Shown: piece by piece, positions 46,819-55,749 of the stretch
Numbering within the stretch: position 1 is the first letter of the stretch
How the letters are laid out: every line of letters begins with the position of its first letter
Origin: Bacillota bacterium
GTDB taxonomy: Bacteria; Bacillota; Sulfobacillia; JABLXB01
DNA length: 64,000 bases
NCBI GenBank assembly: GCA_013178305.1
Contig: JABLXB010000009.1
Span: 41,114-105,113, forward strand
Direction of reading: 5' to 3'
Made by a program: the position numbers and the translations under genes
The notes under the pieces: model-generated
What the model was told of the DNA's origin: nothing
Database searches by the model: none
The model's input: only the letters and a program-made list of their open reading frames with translations

Positions 46819-47811
46819 GTGCGTTCATCTGGTGTCGGCGTGAACATCGTCGGATTCTGGCGGCTGTGCGAAATCCACCGGCTGATCTCTCAGGGTGCCT
46901 ACCCCAACTGCTCCTCGCTGTCCGAGCGGTTAGAAGTGCACCGCCGGACCATGGAGCGGGACATCGAGCGTCTGAGGGACCTCTTCTCCGCTCCCATCGA
47001 ATATGACCCCAAGCGTCGCGGCTACTATTACACCGAACCGTTTTCCCTCCCTGTGATGCGTCTGAAGGAAGGCGAGGCCATCGCGCTATTCCTCGGCCAG
47101 AAGATACTGATGCAGTGTAGGGGCACCCCGTTTGAGGAGTTCGTGCGCCAGGCGATGGCGAAGGTCAGGATGCTGCTCCCCCACGAAGTAGAGATCAACC
47201 TGGAACGCATGGTGGACGCCGTATCCTTTCACGTCGAGCCGCTGCGTGGGGAGGAGGTCGAAGTAGCGGAACGCTACCAGACCCTGGTTTCGGCGGTGGA
47301 GCAGCGTCGCACGGTGGAGATGGATTACTTCACGGCCAGCCGAGGAGTCGCCACATGGCGAAGGGTGGACCCATACCACCTGCGTTTTGCTGACGGCGCA
47401 TGGTACTGTATAGGTTACTGCCACGAACGTGAGACTGTTCGTACCTTCGCCCTGGACAGGATGCTTCACCTTTCGTTGACCGCAGACACGTTCGAATTCC
47501 CGTCGGATTTCTCGATGGATGAGTACCTCGCCAACAGCTGGGTGATAGAGCGAGGGGAGCCCAGGAAAGTAGTGATCGAATTCGACCCCGAGCAAGCGAG
47601 GTACATCCGGGGTAGGCGGTGGCATCGGAGCCAGCAGATGGTAGACCTTCCGGACGGCTCACTGAGGATGACCCTGACGATCGGTGGGTTGGGGGAGCTC
47701 AAGCGGTGGGTCACGAGCTTCGGCAGCCACTCAAGGGTGGTGGAGCCGCAAGAGCTGCGGGAGTGGGTCATCAGCGAATTCGCCGGAGGGCTGGCACGTT
47801 ATCAGGGATGA
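46819..47811 (+). CDS. WYL-domain transcriptional regulator
   Basis: The protein has about 330 residues. N-terminal winged HTH (about 8-65; RLCEIHRLISQGAYPNCSSLSERLEVHRRTMERDIERLR) and a C-terminal WYL sensor domain (about 145-310; VDPYHLRFADGAWYCIGYCHERETVRTFALDRM, with W-Y and R positions that bind ligand). WYL proteins often repress or activate CRISPR-cas and other defence operons, sensing nucleic acids or nucleotides. It lies directly ahead of the cas operon on the same strand and is the likely local regulator. GTG 46819 or GTG 46840 may be the start. Confidence 0.88.
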   Translation: MRSSGVGVNIVGFWRLCEIHRLISQGAYPNCSSLSERLEVHRRTMERDIERLRDLFSAPIEYDPKRRGYYYTEPFSLPVMRLKEGEAIALFLGQKILMQCRGTPFEEFVRQAMAKVRMLLPHEVEINLERMVDAVSFHVEPLRGEEVEVAERYQTLVSAVEQRRTVEMDYFTASRGVATWRRVDPYHLRFADGAWYCIGYCHERETVRTFALDRMLHLSLTADTFEFPSDFSMDEYLANSWVIERGEPRKVVIEFDPEQARYIRGRRWHRSQQMVDLPDGSLRMTLTIGGLGELKRWVTSFGSHSRVVEPQELREWVISEFAGGLARYQG

Positions 47812-47886
47812 GACTCGGGTGAACACGCCCACGAAGAGTTGTGTGAGTATGGAGCTCCGAACGCCTGTTTCCCACATCCTGTGACG

Positions 47887-47919
47887 GAGTGACTGAGGTA
47901 GGATGATGCTGAGTCACTC
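47887..47919. promoter_or_regulatory. 8-bp inverted repeat upstream of the cas region
   Basis: GAGTGACT (47887-47894) and AGTCACTC (47912-47919) flank 17 nt, 30-60 bp ahead of the ORF that opens the cas region. It could be an operator, for example for the WYL protein. No experimental or family support. Confidence 0.3.
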
Positions 47920-47951
47920 GACAGGATACGAGCGGAACGGGGGAGGGCTCC

Positions 47952-48528
47952 GTGAAGGACTTGCTAAAGGAGATTCTGGGTGGCGTCTATCTCCTGCGGA
48001 AGGGGGCGCTTTCTGCCGCCGTGCGGGTGCTGGGAACGGTTGCCCGCTGGGGAGTAGACGAAGTCGGACTGATGCATGCAGTCGTTCCCTCCGAGAGACT
48101 CCTGAACGCGGCCGCCGAGGAGCAGCACGGATCGTTCGGAGAGCCTTTTGGCGGGAACACCGGCTTTTTCTGGGGCGGCGTTCTCGGCGATGCTGCGGGC
48201 AAGGTCCAAGACTTCTACGGGAGCGCAAACGATTGCCCATCAGATGGTGCAGCGTCTCAAGAAGGGAGCCTCTCATTCGGCTCACGTCGCTGTACTGCTG
48301 GGAGACCAGTATGAGCCGAATGAGAGGCTGTATATTGGGGTGAAGGTCTTTCAAACGGGTTAGTGAAGATCGTGCAGACTGCTTCGAAGGACGCGAATGA
48401 GGCGCTGGGCGGTGGGGATTTCGGGAAGCCATACCACGATTTCGGAGCACGTGTTGCCCCACTTCCACCAAATCCTCCTACGGCTGGAGACCAACCCATA
48501 GCGAAGGGAGATGAATCACATCGTTGAC
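47952..48528 (+). pseudogene. Unknown, apparently frameshifted gene ahead of cas3
   Basis: A GTG at 47952 with SD GGGAGG opens a frame of 120 residues (to 48314), with protein-like sequence up to about residue 90 (GFFWGGVLGDAAGKVQDFYG). From about 48225 the +1 frame looks more protein-like (TIAHQMVQRLKKGASHSAHV, to a stop at 48363), and from 48363 the first frame resumes (VKIVQTASKDANEALGGGDF) to 48528. Two compensating shifts could mean a decayed gene or sequencing errors. No family is recognised. It contains an 18-bp inverted repeat. Confidence 0.35.
48267..48329 (+). repeat. Perfect 18-bp inverted repeat ahead of cas3
   Basis: AGCCTCTCATTCGGCTCA (48267-48284) and TGAGCCGAATGAGAGGCT (48312-48329) are exact complements around a 27-nt loop, 182 bp before cas3. 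As RNA this is a very stable hairpin in the cas leader; as DNA it could be an operator. No U-tract follows it. Confidence 0.65.
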
Positions 48529-50964
48529 AGCTATGATCATGTCTTCCTGAGGGCAACCGGGCACGAGCCGTATCCATACCAGCGCAGACTTGCCCTGGAT
48601 CCGGTGTTACCGGAGGTGTTGTTGGTTCCAACTGGGGCAGGGAAAACCGGAGCGGTGATCTTGGCTTGGCTCTGGCGAAGGCGCTGGGATCCGGATCTGG
48701 AACGCAGACGCCAGACTCCAAGGCGGCTCGTGTACTGCCTACCGGCGCGGGTCCTGGTAACGCAGACGGCCGATGCAGCCCGCGAGTACCTGGCCAATCT
48801 TGAGGTTCTGGCGGACGGCAAGAATGAGGACGGGGTCGCGCTACATGTGGTCATGGGCGGTGACGCGGATGACAGCTGGATGCGCTATCCGGAGCGCGAA
48901 GCGATCTTGATTGGCACCCAGGACATGCTGCTGTCCCGTGCCTTGAACCGCGGTTACGGGGCGAGAAGGTTCCGGTGGCCTGCCCTATTTGGGCTTCTGA
49001 ACAACGACTGCCTTTGGGTCCTTGACGAAGTCCAGCTAATGGGTTCTGGACTCTACACCTCGGCCCAAATGGACGCTTTCCGGCGCGAATTCGGTACATT
49101 CGGCGGGGTACGGAGTCTGTGGATGTCGGCCACGGCAGAGCCCGGGTGGCTCGGCACGCTCAACCGGGAAGCACCGTCCACGCAAGCCGTTCTTCGGTTG
49201 GGAGAAGAAGACAAGACGGGATCTCTAGCCGAAAGGCTGAATGCACACAAGATTATCGAGAAAGCACCCGTCCAAGCCGTTCCACGGAGCAAGGCGGAAT
49301 CTTCGCGTTGTGCTGCTGAGATGGCTGCGGCCATTCTGAAGCACCATGTGGAAGGAAGCCTCACTCTGGTTGTGGTGAACACCGTGGACCGGGCTACGGC
49401 AGTATTCAGGCAGTTGGTTTCGTCAAAGGCGAAGCCGGAGATCCTCCTGATTCACTCCAAATTCCGACCTGCGGACAGGGGACCGCTGGAGGCCAGGATG
49501 AAAGAGCCGGTCGATCCAAAAGGGCCGGGGCGCGTGGTCGTGTCGACCCAGGTAATTGAGGCTGGCATGGATCTGTCCGCAAGAACCCTTGTGACCGAAC
49601 TCGCTCCCTGGAGCTCTCTGGTGCAACGCTGGGGGCGCGCGAACCGCAAAGGCGAGTATTCCTCCTCGACCATCCTGTGGGTCGATCTCCCCGATGACGC
49701 ATCCGCACCGTATTCACCCGAGGAGCTGAGCCAATCACGAAAGATACTCGACGGACTGGAGGGAAAATCTGTAGGTCCATCCGTGCTCCCCACAGTCCGG
49801 ATACCGTATGAGCCGCGCTACGCCTTCAGGCACCGCGACTTCACTGAGCTTTTCGACACTACCCCCGATATTTCAGGCAGTGACATAGACATATCCCGGT
49901 TTGTGAGAGGACAAGACGATCCGGACGTGAGGGTGTTCTGGAGGGATTGGGAAGGCATCAAACCACCTGACGACCAGCCCGTGGCTCATAGGAGCGAACT
50001 CTGTCCGGTCCGAGTCGCCGACCTCAAGAAATACCGGGCCAAGCATCCTGTCTGGCGTTGGGACCATGTCGACGGCCGCTGGGTGGATGCCGGGCCCCGG
50101 GACATCTACCCAGGGCAGGAGTATCTTGTGAACGCAGAGGAAGGTGGTTACGAGAAGACCACTGGCTGGAGTCCCGACTCACGGCAGAAGGTAGACGATG
50201 TGCGGCCGGAGGGATGGCGTGCGAGCCCTGAGAAGAATGACGATCGGAGGCGCGACTACGCTGGTAGATGGGTCCTACTCCGCGAGCACAGCGATGATGT
50301 AGTCGACGCTACACTTAGGATCACTAGTGGTCTTGAGGGGATCTTGCCGCCGGAAGCGATCAAGTCTCTGGAGACTGCCGCGAGGTGGCACGACCGCGGC
50401 AAAGCCCACTGCGTTTTCCAGGAGGCATTGCTGAGGTCGTTGCCTGAGCCTGACAAGTCAGAGAAATCGGCCAGCGCATGGGCAAAACGGCCAAAGGACG
50501 GGGGTCCGGGGGTGAGCAGGCCTACTCGATACTCCCGTCCGCACTTCCGGCATGAACTTGCCAGCGCTCTCGCGGTTTTGGCCAACCTCAAGAACCCGCT
50601 TGTGGCGTATCTGGTAGCTTCGCACCACGGCAGGGTCAGAACGACTATCCGCTCTTTGCCCGGGGAAGCGCTGCCTCCAAGCGGAAGGCGGTACGCGCTG
50701 GGAGTATGGGACGGTGACCCTCTGCCGGCGACCGACTTGGGCGGCGTGTTGTCTCCTGCGACCACCCTGGACCTGGAGTGCATGGATCTTGGGATCGGCG
50801 CCTCAGGGCGCCCGTCATGGGTGGATGAGATAGCGGGCTTGCTTGCCAGGCCAGACCTGGGGCCTTTCCGGCTTGCCTACCTGGAGAGCCTGCTTGTCGC
50901 GGCTGACTGGGCTGCCAGCTCTAAGGAAGGGGGTGATGACGATGACAGAGCCGATGCTACGTGA
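48511..50964 (+). CDS. cas3: CRISPR-associated Cas3, type I-G (helicase-HD order)
   Basis: The 817-residue protein is the nuclease-helicase that degrades target DNA after Cascade binding. Unlike most Cas3 proteins the helicase is first: Walker A PTGAGKT (40-46), DEVQ box in VLDEVQLMG, motif III MSATAE, and motif VI LVQRWGRANRKG near 375. The HD nuclease is at the C-terminus: ARWHDRGKAH (H627-D628), HFRHELASALA and SHHG (H705-H706). This inverted order marks type I-G (I-U). ATG 48511 or the overlapping upstream frame; end overlaps csx17. Confidence 0.93.
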   Translation: MNHIVDSYDHVFLRATGHEPYPYQRRLALDPVLPEVLLVPTGAGKTGAVILAWLWRRRWDPDLERRRQTPRRLVYCLPARVLVTQTADAAREYLANLEVLADGKNEDGVALHVVMGGDADDSWMRYPEREAILIGTQDMLLSRALNRGYGARRFRWPALFGLLNNDCLWVLDEVQLMGSGLYTSAQMDAFRREFGTFGGVRSLWMSATAEPGWLGTLNREAPSTQAVLRLGEEDKTGSLAERLNAHKIIEKAPVQAVPRSKAESSRCAAEMAAAILKHHVEGSLTLVVVNTVDRATAVFRQLVSSKAKPEILLIHSKFRPADRGPLEARMKEPVDPKGPGRVVVSTQVIEAGMDLSARTLVTELAPWSSLVQRWGRANRKGEYSSSTILWVDLPDDASAPYSPEELSQSRKILDGLEGKSVGPSVLPTVRIPYEPRYAFRHRDFTELFDTTPDISGSDIDISRFVRGQDDPDVRVFWRDWEGIKPPDDQPVAHRSELCPVRVADLKKYRAKHPVWRWDHVDGRWVDAGPRDIYPGQEYLVNAEEGGYEKTTGWSPDSRQKVDDVRPEGWRASPEKNDDRRRDYAGRWVLLREHSDDVVDATLRITSGLEGILPPEAIKSLETAARWHDRGKAHCVFQEALLRSLPEPDKSEKSASAWAKRPKDGGPGVSRPTRYSRPHFRHELASALAVLANLKNPLVAYLVASHHGRVRTTIRSLPGEALPPSGRRYALGVWDGDPLPATDLGGVLSPATTLDLECMDLGIGASGRPSWVDEIAGLLARPDLGPFRLAYLESLLVAADWAASSKEGGDDDDRADAT

Positions 50965-53200
50965 AATCGGTCTTGCGTTGAGAGGATGCACTCCCGTCCC
51001 GATCGCCGCCTATCTCAAGGCGCTGGGCATCCAGCGTTTGGTGTCGGAACAGGCAGATCCATCAGTGCGAGCGATGTGGAAGGACGAAGTGTTCTATCTA
51101 TCGAGTTCTCTCGGCGAAGCAGACCTGGTGTCATTCTTCATGGATACCTACAGGCCGACTCCCATCATTGCGCCATGGAACGGCGGATCGGGGTTCCTGC
51201 AGAAAAAATCGTCGACGGCCATTCTCCAGGCGGTGAGTGACAGCACGAATCCACGGCTAGCGGACTATCGTGCAACGATATCTGCTGCCCGGAACGTGAT
51301 CTCGGAGATGGGCCTGTCCGGGAGACTCGACAGGCAACAGAAGCAAGATCTCATGCGTCGGTGCCGTTCATCTCTACCAGATGCGGCGGTTCAATGGATA
51401 GATGCAGCTTTCCTATTGAGCGACGACGGGTCTCGGTATCCGGCCCTACTGGGAACCGGAGCGAATGATGGGAACATGGAATTCGCCGCCAACTTCATGC
51501 AGAACCTGGTGCAGGTACTGCCTGTGGACCCGCCAGTTCACGACCCCGAACGCGCGGGCAAGAGAGTAAAGAAGCGACCTGCGTTCGACAGGGATCGTTC
51601 ACTGAGACTTCTTGAGGCGGCACTCTTCGGCCGTACGGATGTCCCTCTCATGAATACGGCGGTCGGTCAGTTCAACCCCGGGGCAATCGGTGGGCCGAAC
51701 AGCATCCGCGGCTTCGAGGGCGGCTCCCTGATCAACCCATGGGACTTCGTGCTGACATTGGAAGGCAGCCTGGTGTTTGCGGGTTCCATAGTCTGGAGGC
51801 TAAACACCTCTTCCCGCGGTATGGCCGCTTTTCCGTTCACGGTTGACCCGTCGGCCGCCGGTTGGGGCTCCATGGCGCAGTCGCCCTCCGAAGCCAGAGC
51901 GGAGACATGGGTGCCGCTATGGGACAGGCCGGCCTCCTACAGGGAAGTAAGCCGCCTGTTCGCCGAGGGCAGAGCGCAGGTGGGGAGGCGGCGGGCGCAC
52001 AACGGTACCGATTTCGCGAGAGCAGTGGCAGGTCTTGGCGTGGATCGGGGTATTCGTGACTTCGTCAGGTACGGCTTCTTGCGGCGTAGCGGCAAAGCTT
52101 TTCTCAGCGTCCCGCTGGGCAGGATGCGCGTGTCCGAGTTTCCGGCGGTGCACTTGCTTGGAGACCTCGACTCCTGGCTTGATTCCCTTCGGAGGGTCTC
52201 GTCAGATGCCAGGGCCCCCGCAGTCTACGGACGGGCAGTCCGGCAGATTGAGGATGCCATGTTTGCCTACTGTGCTTCGGGCAGGGGCCGGGACCTCCTC
52301 GGGGTTCTGGTGGCGGTAGGGTGCGCGGAAAGAGTTCTTGCCATGGGCGGAAAGGTCCACGACAACGCACGCCCGCTAGACGGCCTTCGGCCTGAGTGGG
52401 CTCTTGAGTGCGGTGATTCGATTGAGTTCAGGCTGGCCTTGAGCCTGGCTTGCATTGCCGACGACAAGATTGGCCGCCTGCGCTCAAACCTTGAACCCGT
52501 GGAGTTGGACAAAGGCCACTGGAAGTGGGCCCCCGACAGCGGCACTGTTGTCCCGGCATGCGGGGACCTTGTTCGCTGGCTGTCCGGCATTCTGCATCGC
52601 AGGCTGATGGATTCCTCGCGTGCCGGCATAGGTTACCTGGCGATCGACGGGACCTTCAGAGTCTCGCCCTTGGAGGTCGCCCTCTTCCTATCTGGGCAGG
52701 TAGATGATGATAAGATCAGGGACCTCTTGTGGGCGCTGACCGCCATCAAGATGGACACGCCTACGTTGGACAGTCTCTCTAGAAAGACACGTCTGGGTGA
52801 AGCCGGGCTGCATACCGTTCCGAGAGTATATGCGCTGCTGAAGTTGGTGATGCTGCCGCCCAGTGCCATAAAGGAGATGGCCGGGATTGCCGCACCGCCG
52901 GAGGAGGGTCGGAACACCAGGATTCCTCCGGAACCCGCGATAGTCTCCAGGCTTGAGGCGGGTGACCCAAGATCTCTGGATGCTGCGGTGGAGATCGCGG
53001 TTCGGCGTCTGAGGGCATCCGGCTTCATGCCTCTGGCCTCCGGCAGACCCGGGCACATGCAGGCGCCCAAGTTCATGTTGCCCACAGACGAGAAGAAGCG
53101 CCTTCTCGCCGCGCTTCTATTCCCGGTGACTGATATCCGCGGGCTTGCTAGACTCGCAATCTGTCCCTCGAGGGACCAAAACCAAACGAAAGGTGAGTGA
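50942..53200 (+). CDS. csx17: Type I-G Cascade large subunit Csx17 (Cas8g)
   Basis: The protein has about 752 residues. The N-terminus LALRGCTPVPIAAYLKALGI and the following RLVSEQADP are the Csx17 (GSU0052-type) signature; KSSTAILQAVSDST and the GRTDVPLMNTAVGQFNPGA region continue the family pattern. As Cas8 equivalent it probably reads the PAM and holds the complex together. ATG 50942 has AAGGAAGGGGG 8 nt upstream; ATG 50936 is too close to the SD. It overlaps cas3 by 23 bp and precedes csb1 by 6 bp. Confidence 0.9.
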   Translation: MTEPMLREIGLALRGCTPVPIAAYLKALGIQRLVSEQADPSVRAMWKDEVFYLSSSLGEADLVSFFMDTYRPTPIIAPWNGGSGFLQKKSSTAILQAVSDSTNPRLADYRATISAARNVISEMGLSGRLDRQQKQDLMRRCRSSLPDAAVQWIDAAFLLSDDGSRYPALLGTGANDGNMEFAANFMQNLVQVLPVDPPVHDPERAGKRVKKRPAFDRDRSLRLLEAALFGRTDVPLMNTAVGQFNPGAIGGPNSIRGFEGGSLINPWDFVLTLEGSLVFAGSIVWRLNTSSRGMAAFPFTVDPSAAGWGSMAQSPSEARAETWVPLWDRPASYREVSRLFAEGRAQVGRRRAHNGTDFARAVAGLGVDRGIRDFVRYGFLRRSGKAFLSVPLGRMRVSEFPAVHLLGDLDSWLDSLRRVSSDARAPAVYGRAVRQIEDAMFAYCASGRGRDLLGVLVAVGCAERVLAMGGKVHDNARPLDGLRPEWALECGDSIEFRLALSLACIADDKIGRLRSNLEPVELDKGHWKWAPDSGTVVPACGDLVRWLSGILHRRLMDSSRAGIGYLAIDGTFRVSPLEVALFLSGQVDDDKIRDLLWALTAIKMDTPTLDSLSRKTRLGEAGLHTVPRVYALLKLVMLPPSAIKEMAGIAAPPEEGRNTRIPPEPAIVSRLEAGDPRSLDAAVEIAVRRLRASGFMPLASGRPGHMQAPKFMLPTDEKKRLLAALLFPVTDIRGLARLAICPSRDQNQTKGE

Positions 53201-53206
53201 AAACCC

Positions 53207-54235
53207 ATGTTCGATCTGCGGGCCATTGAGAACCAGCCGCGGCTGCTTGTAGACGTGAATCTTCGTCCGATCCAGGGTCAGAGGTTTCAGCCGACCGGGT
53301 TCCCCGACCTGGGTGCGGCGACCTACACGCTACCTGACGGCACAGAGATGCTTCTGGTCGAATCCGCGCAGTCAATGGCGAATCGCCTTGAGGCCACGAC
53401 ATGGGACCAGGTAACCAACGATTTGGTTACGCCGTTGAAGGGATTGCCTTACATAGCGGCGATTTCTCCTGCAGGCGGGTTCATTACCAGTTCTATCCTG
53501 GAGGCCCACCGTGTGAACTCCCCGTACTTTCTGGACAGTGAGGGAGGGAAGTTTCTCACCCTACTTAAGACCGAATTGGAGGGAAAGAAGGGGGAAGACC
53601 CCGAGGCTGTGGACCTGAAGCATGCGGCCAAGGTTATGTTCAAGTACGACCCCAACTGCATACTCCACGGGGTCTTTCTTGCCAACAAGAAGCTGGCGGG
53701 AGGCAGATACCGGCTGACGCGCCTCCTTTCGGCGTTCATAGAGGCCGAGGACGTCCGGCCCGTGGAGAGCGGCGGCGTGAAGAATGATAGGGTGAACCCC
53801 TCTGGCGACACCAGGACGGGGTACGGCAACGTGCCTTTCCACCGCACGGAGTTCGTGGCGAAGTCCATCTGCGCTCACTTCAGTCTTGACCTGGCCACAT
53901 TGCGTGGCTATGGTCTTGGGGAAGCCGTCGAGAGACTGATCGTAGCTCTGGCTCTCTGGAAGATCCGCTCTCTCCTGGCGAGTAACCTGAGGCTCAGGAC
54001 GGCCTGCGACCTGGTGAGTGAGAGCACGAAAGGACTTACTGCGACTATGCCCGCTGGTTTCGTCCTGCCAGAGGTGGCGGAACTGTCTGCTGCAATGCCT
54101 GGCTTGATTGCAGCATGCCAGCCGGACTTTGTCAGCCCTCCGGTGACCAAGGTGACCTGGTCCGCCCAGGAGGCGAAGAAGCTTGCGGCCGACCGCATGA
54201 AGAGTGAAACGGATGACGAGGTGCAGGAGAAATGA
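53207..54235 (+). CDS. csb1: Type I-G Cas7 backbone subunit Csb1
   Basis: The 342-residue GSU0053-family protein begins with LRAIENQPRLLVDVNLRPIQGQRFQPTGFPDLGAA and has the VESAQSMANRLEAT motif, HGVFLANKKLAGGRYRLTR and the ENTGY-like PSGDTRTGYGNVPFHRTEF loop. Csb1 forms the helical Cas7 filament along the crRNA. SD GAAAGG lies ahead of ATG 53207. The stop overlaps the csb2 start (ATGA). Confidence 0.93.
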   Translation: MFDLRAIENQPRLLVDVNLRPIQGQRFQPTGFPDLGAATYTLPDGTEMLLVESAQSMANRLEATTWDQVTNDLVTPLKGLPYIAAISPAGGFITSSILEAHRVNSPYFLDSEGGKFLTLLKTELEGKKGEDPEAVDLKHAAKVMFKYDPNCILHGVFLANKKLAGGRYRLTRLLSAFIEAEDVRPVESGGVKNDRVNPSGDTRTGYGNVPFHRTEFVAKSICAHFSLDLATLRGYGLGEAVERLIVALALWKIRSLLASNLRLRTACDLVSESTKGLTATMPAGFVLPEVAELSAAMPGLIAACQPDFVSPPVTKVTWSAQEAKKLAADRMKSETDDEVQEK

Positions 54236-55749
54236 CCGTCATCTCCATCCGCTTTACCGCCGGCGGGTATCACGCAACCCCATGGGGGCATCACGTGAAC
54301 GAAGGTGCCGCTGAATGGCCGCCTTCACCGTGGCGCCTGATGAGGGCACTCATCGCGTCGTGGAAGATGACTATGCCCGAGATCAGCGAAGACCGGATGC
54401 AGCGGCTGATATCGGCCCTGTCTTCCCCGCCGGACTTCAGACTGCCTCCCGCCACGCTGGCCCATACAAGGCACTACATGCCTTTGTACGGGGCGACCCG
54501 CAGTAGCAAGACCATGGTGCTCGACGCTTACGTGGCGCTGTCGCGGCAAGAGCCTGTCCTGGTCATATGGAAAGGAGACCTTCCGGTGGAAGACCGGGAC
54601 CTTCTCGGGAGACTCCTCGCGAACTTGCCATACTTCGGCCGAAGAGAGTCGTGGTGCCAGGCCGGGCTGGTTGATGAGGGAGAACCGGACTGCTTGTGGA
54701 TGAGCCATGGCAGAACGAACCCTGAGCAGTGCGAACCGGTAAGGGTGCTGGTGCCTGCTCCCGGGGTTACCCTGGCGGAATTGATGGTGGACACCGGCGA
54801 CCTGCGTGGAGAGCGGCTTAAGATCGACCCACCTGGAAGCGAGTGGGCACTGTACGCTGTAAGGCGCGGCGCATTGTCGCTGGCCCCAACACCAGTCAGG
54901 AGGCCGGAAGTGCGAGGGAGTCCGCTGTTGGCGAGGTACGCGCTCGATTCGGTCCCTCTTCCGCCCGTGACAGCGACTGTGAGAATCGCTGAACTGGCCC
55001 GCAAGGCTGCCATGGCCCAGTATGGCCGCATCAATGAGGGCCAGGTCTCCCCGGTGCTCACCGGTAGAGATGAGGAGAAGGCTCCTCTCAAGGGTAACAA
55101 GCATGCGTATTACCTTCCTACTGACGACGACTCGGACGGGCGCTTGGACCACCTTACGGTGTATGCTCCCGGAGGGTTGGGGGAAAGAGAGTGTGAGGCG
55201 CTGGCCAGGATCAACGCCCTCGTCGCCAGGGAGTCTGGCACAGAAATACGGGTACTCCTGCTCGGATTCAGCCGCAGCGTCGAGGATTCGTCACTGGGTG
55301 ACTTCTTCCGCCCGTCAGAGACTTGGCGGTCCGCCACGCCTTTTGTCTTGTCCAGACATCCGAAGCGATACAGGTCCGGCGCAGTGAAGCGGGATCAAGC
55401 CGGTTACCAGGCCGACGGTCCAGAAGCCCAGATCCTGAGAGAGTGGGGGATCAGGCGTGGCACGGAACCCGGCCTGCCGGAGATCACCGGCATAGAGCGA
55501 GTCCCAGATCTAAGAGTGAGAGGACGCCGCCTGTCATGGCTGGATTTTCGGTGCGCCCGGTCGAGCTCAAGCGCGCCGCCCCCGGTCGCCACCGCAGGCG
55601 GGTTTCGCATTCGGTTCGCTCGTCCCACGCGTGGACCAATCGCTCTTGGTTACGCGGCACACTATGGGCTGGGCCTTTTCAGGCCAGAAGCGGGGAGGGA
55701 GACGGAGCCGCACGATGGGACACGACTTGTTGCGGGAGACCTCGATTGA
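54232..55749 (+). CDS. csb2: Type I-G Csb2 (Cas5-Cas6 fusion)
   Basis: The 505-residue GSU0054-family protein has a Cas5-like RAMP N-terminus (TVISIRFTAGGYHATPWGHHVNEGAAEWPPSPWRLMRAL) and a C-terminal Cas6-like half ending in RFARPTRGPIALGYAAHYGLGLF, with G-rich loop and several His (for example H near 490). It is thought both to cap the 5' end of crRNA and to process the repeat hairpin, which is why no separate cas6 exists in this operon. Its last 35 bases overlap the cas4-cas1 start. Confidence 0.92.
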   Translation: MTVISIRFTAGGYHATPWGHHVNEGAAEWPPSPWRLMRALIASWKMTMPEISEDRMQRLISALSSPPDFRLPPATLAHTRHYMPLYGATRSSKTMVLDAYVALSRQEPVLVIWKGDLPVEDRDLLGRLLANLPYFGRRESWCQAGLVDEGEPDCLWMSHGRTNPEQCEPVRVLVPAPGVTLAELMVDTGDLRGERLKIDPPGSEWALYAVRRGALSLAPTPVRRPEVRGSPLLARYALDSVPLPPVTATVRIAELARKAAMAQYGRINEGQVSPVLTGRDEEKAPLKGNKHAYYLPTDDDSDGRLDHLTVYAPGGLGERECEALARINALVARESGTEIRVLLLGFSRSVEDSSLGDFFRPSETWRSATPFVLSRHPKRYRSGAVKRDQAGYQADGPEAQILREWGIRRGTEPGLPEITGIERVPDLRVRGRRLSWLDFRCARSSSSAPPPVATAGGFRIRFARPTRGPIALGYAAHYGLGLFRPEAGRETEPHDGTRLVAGDLD

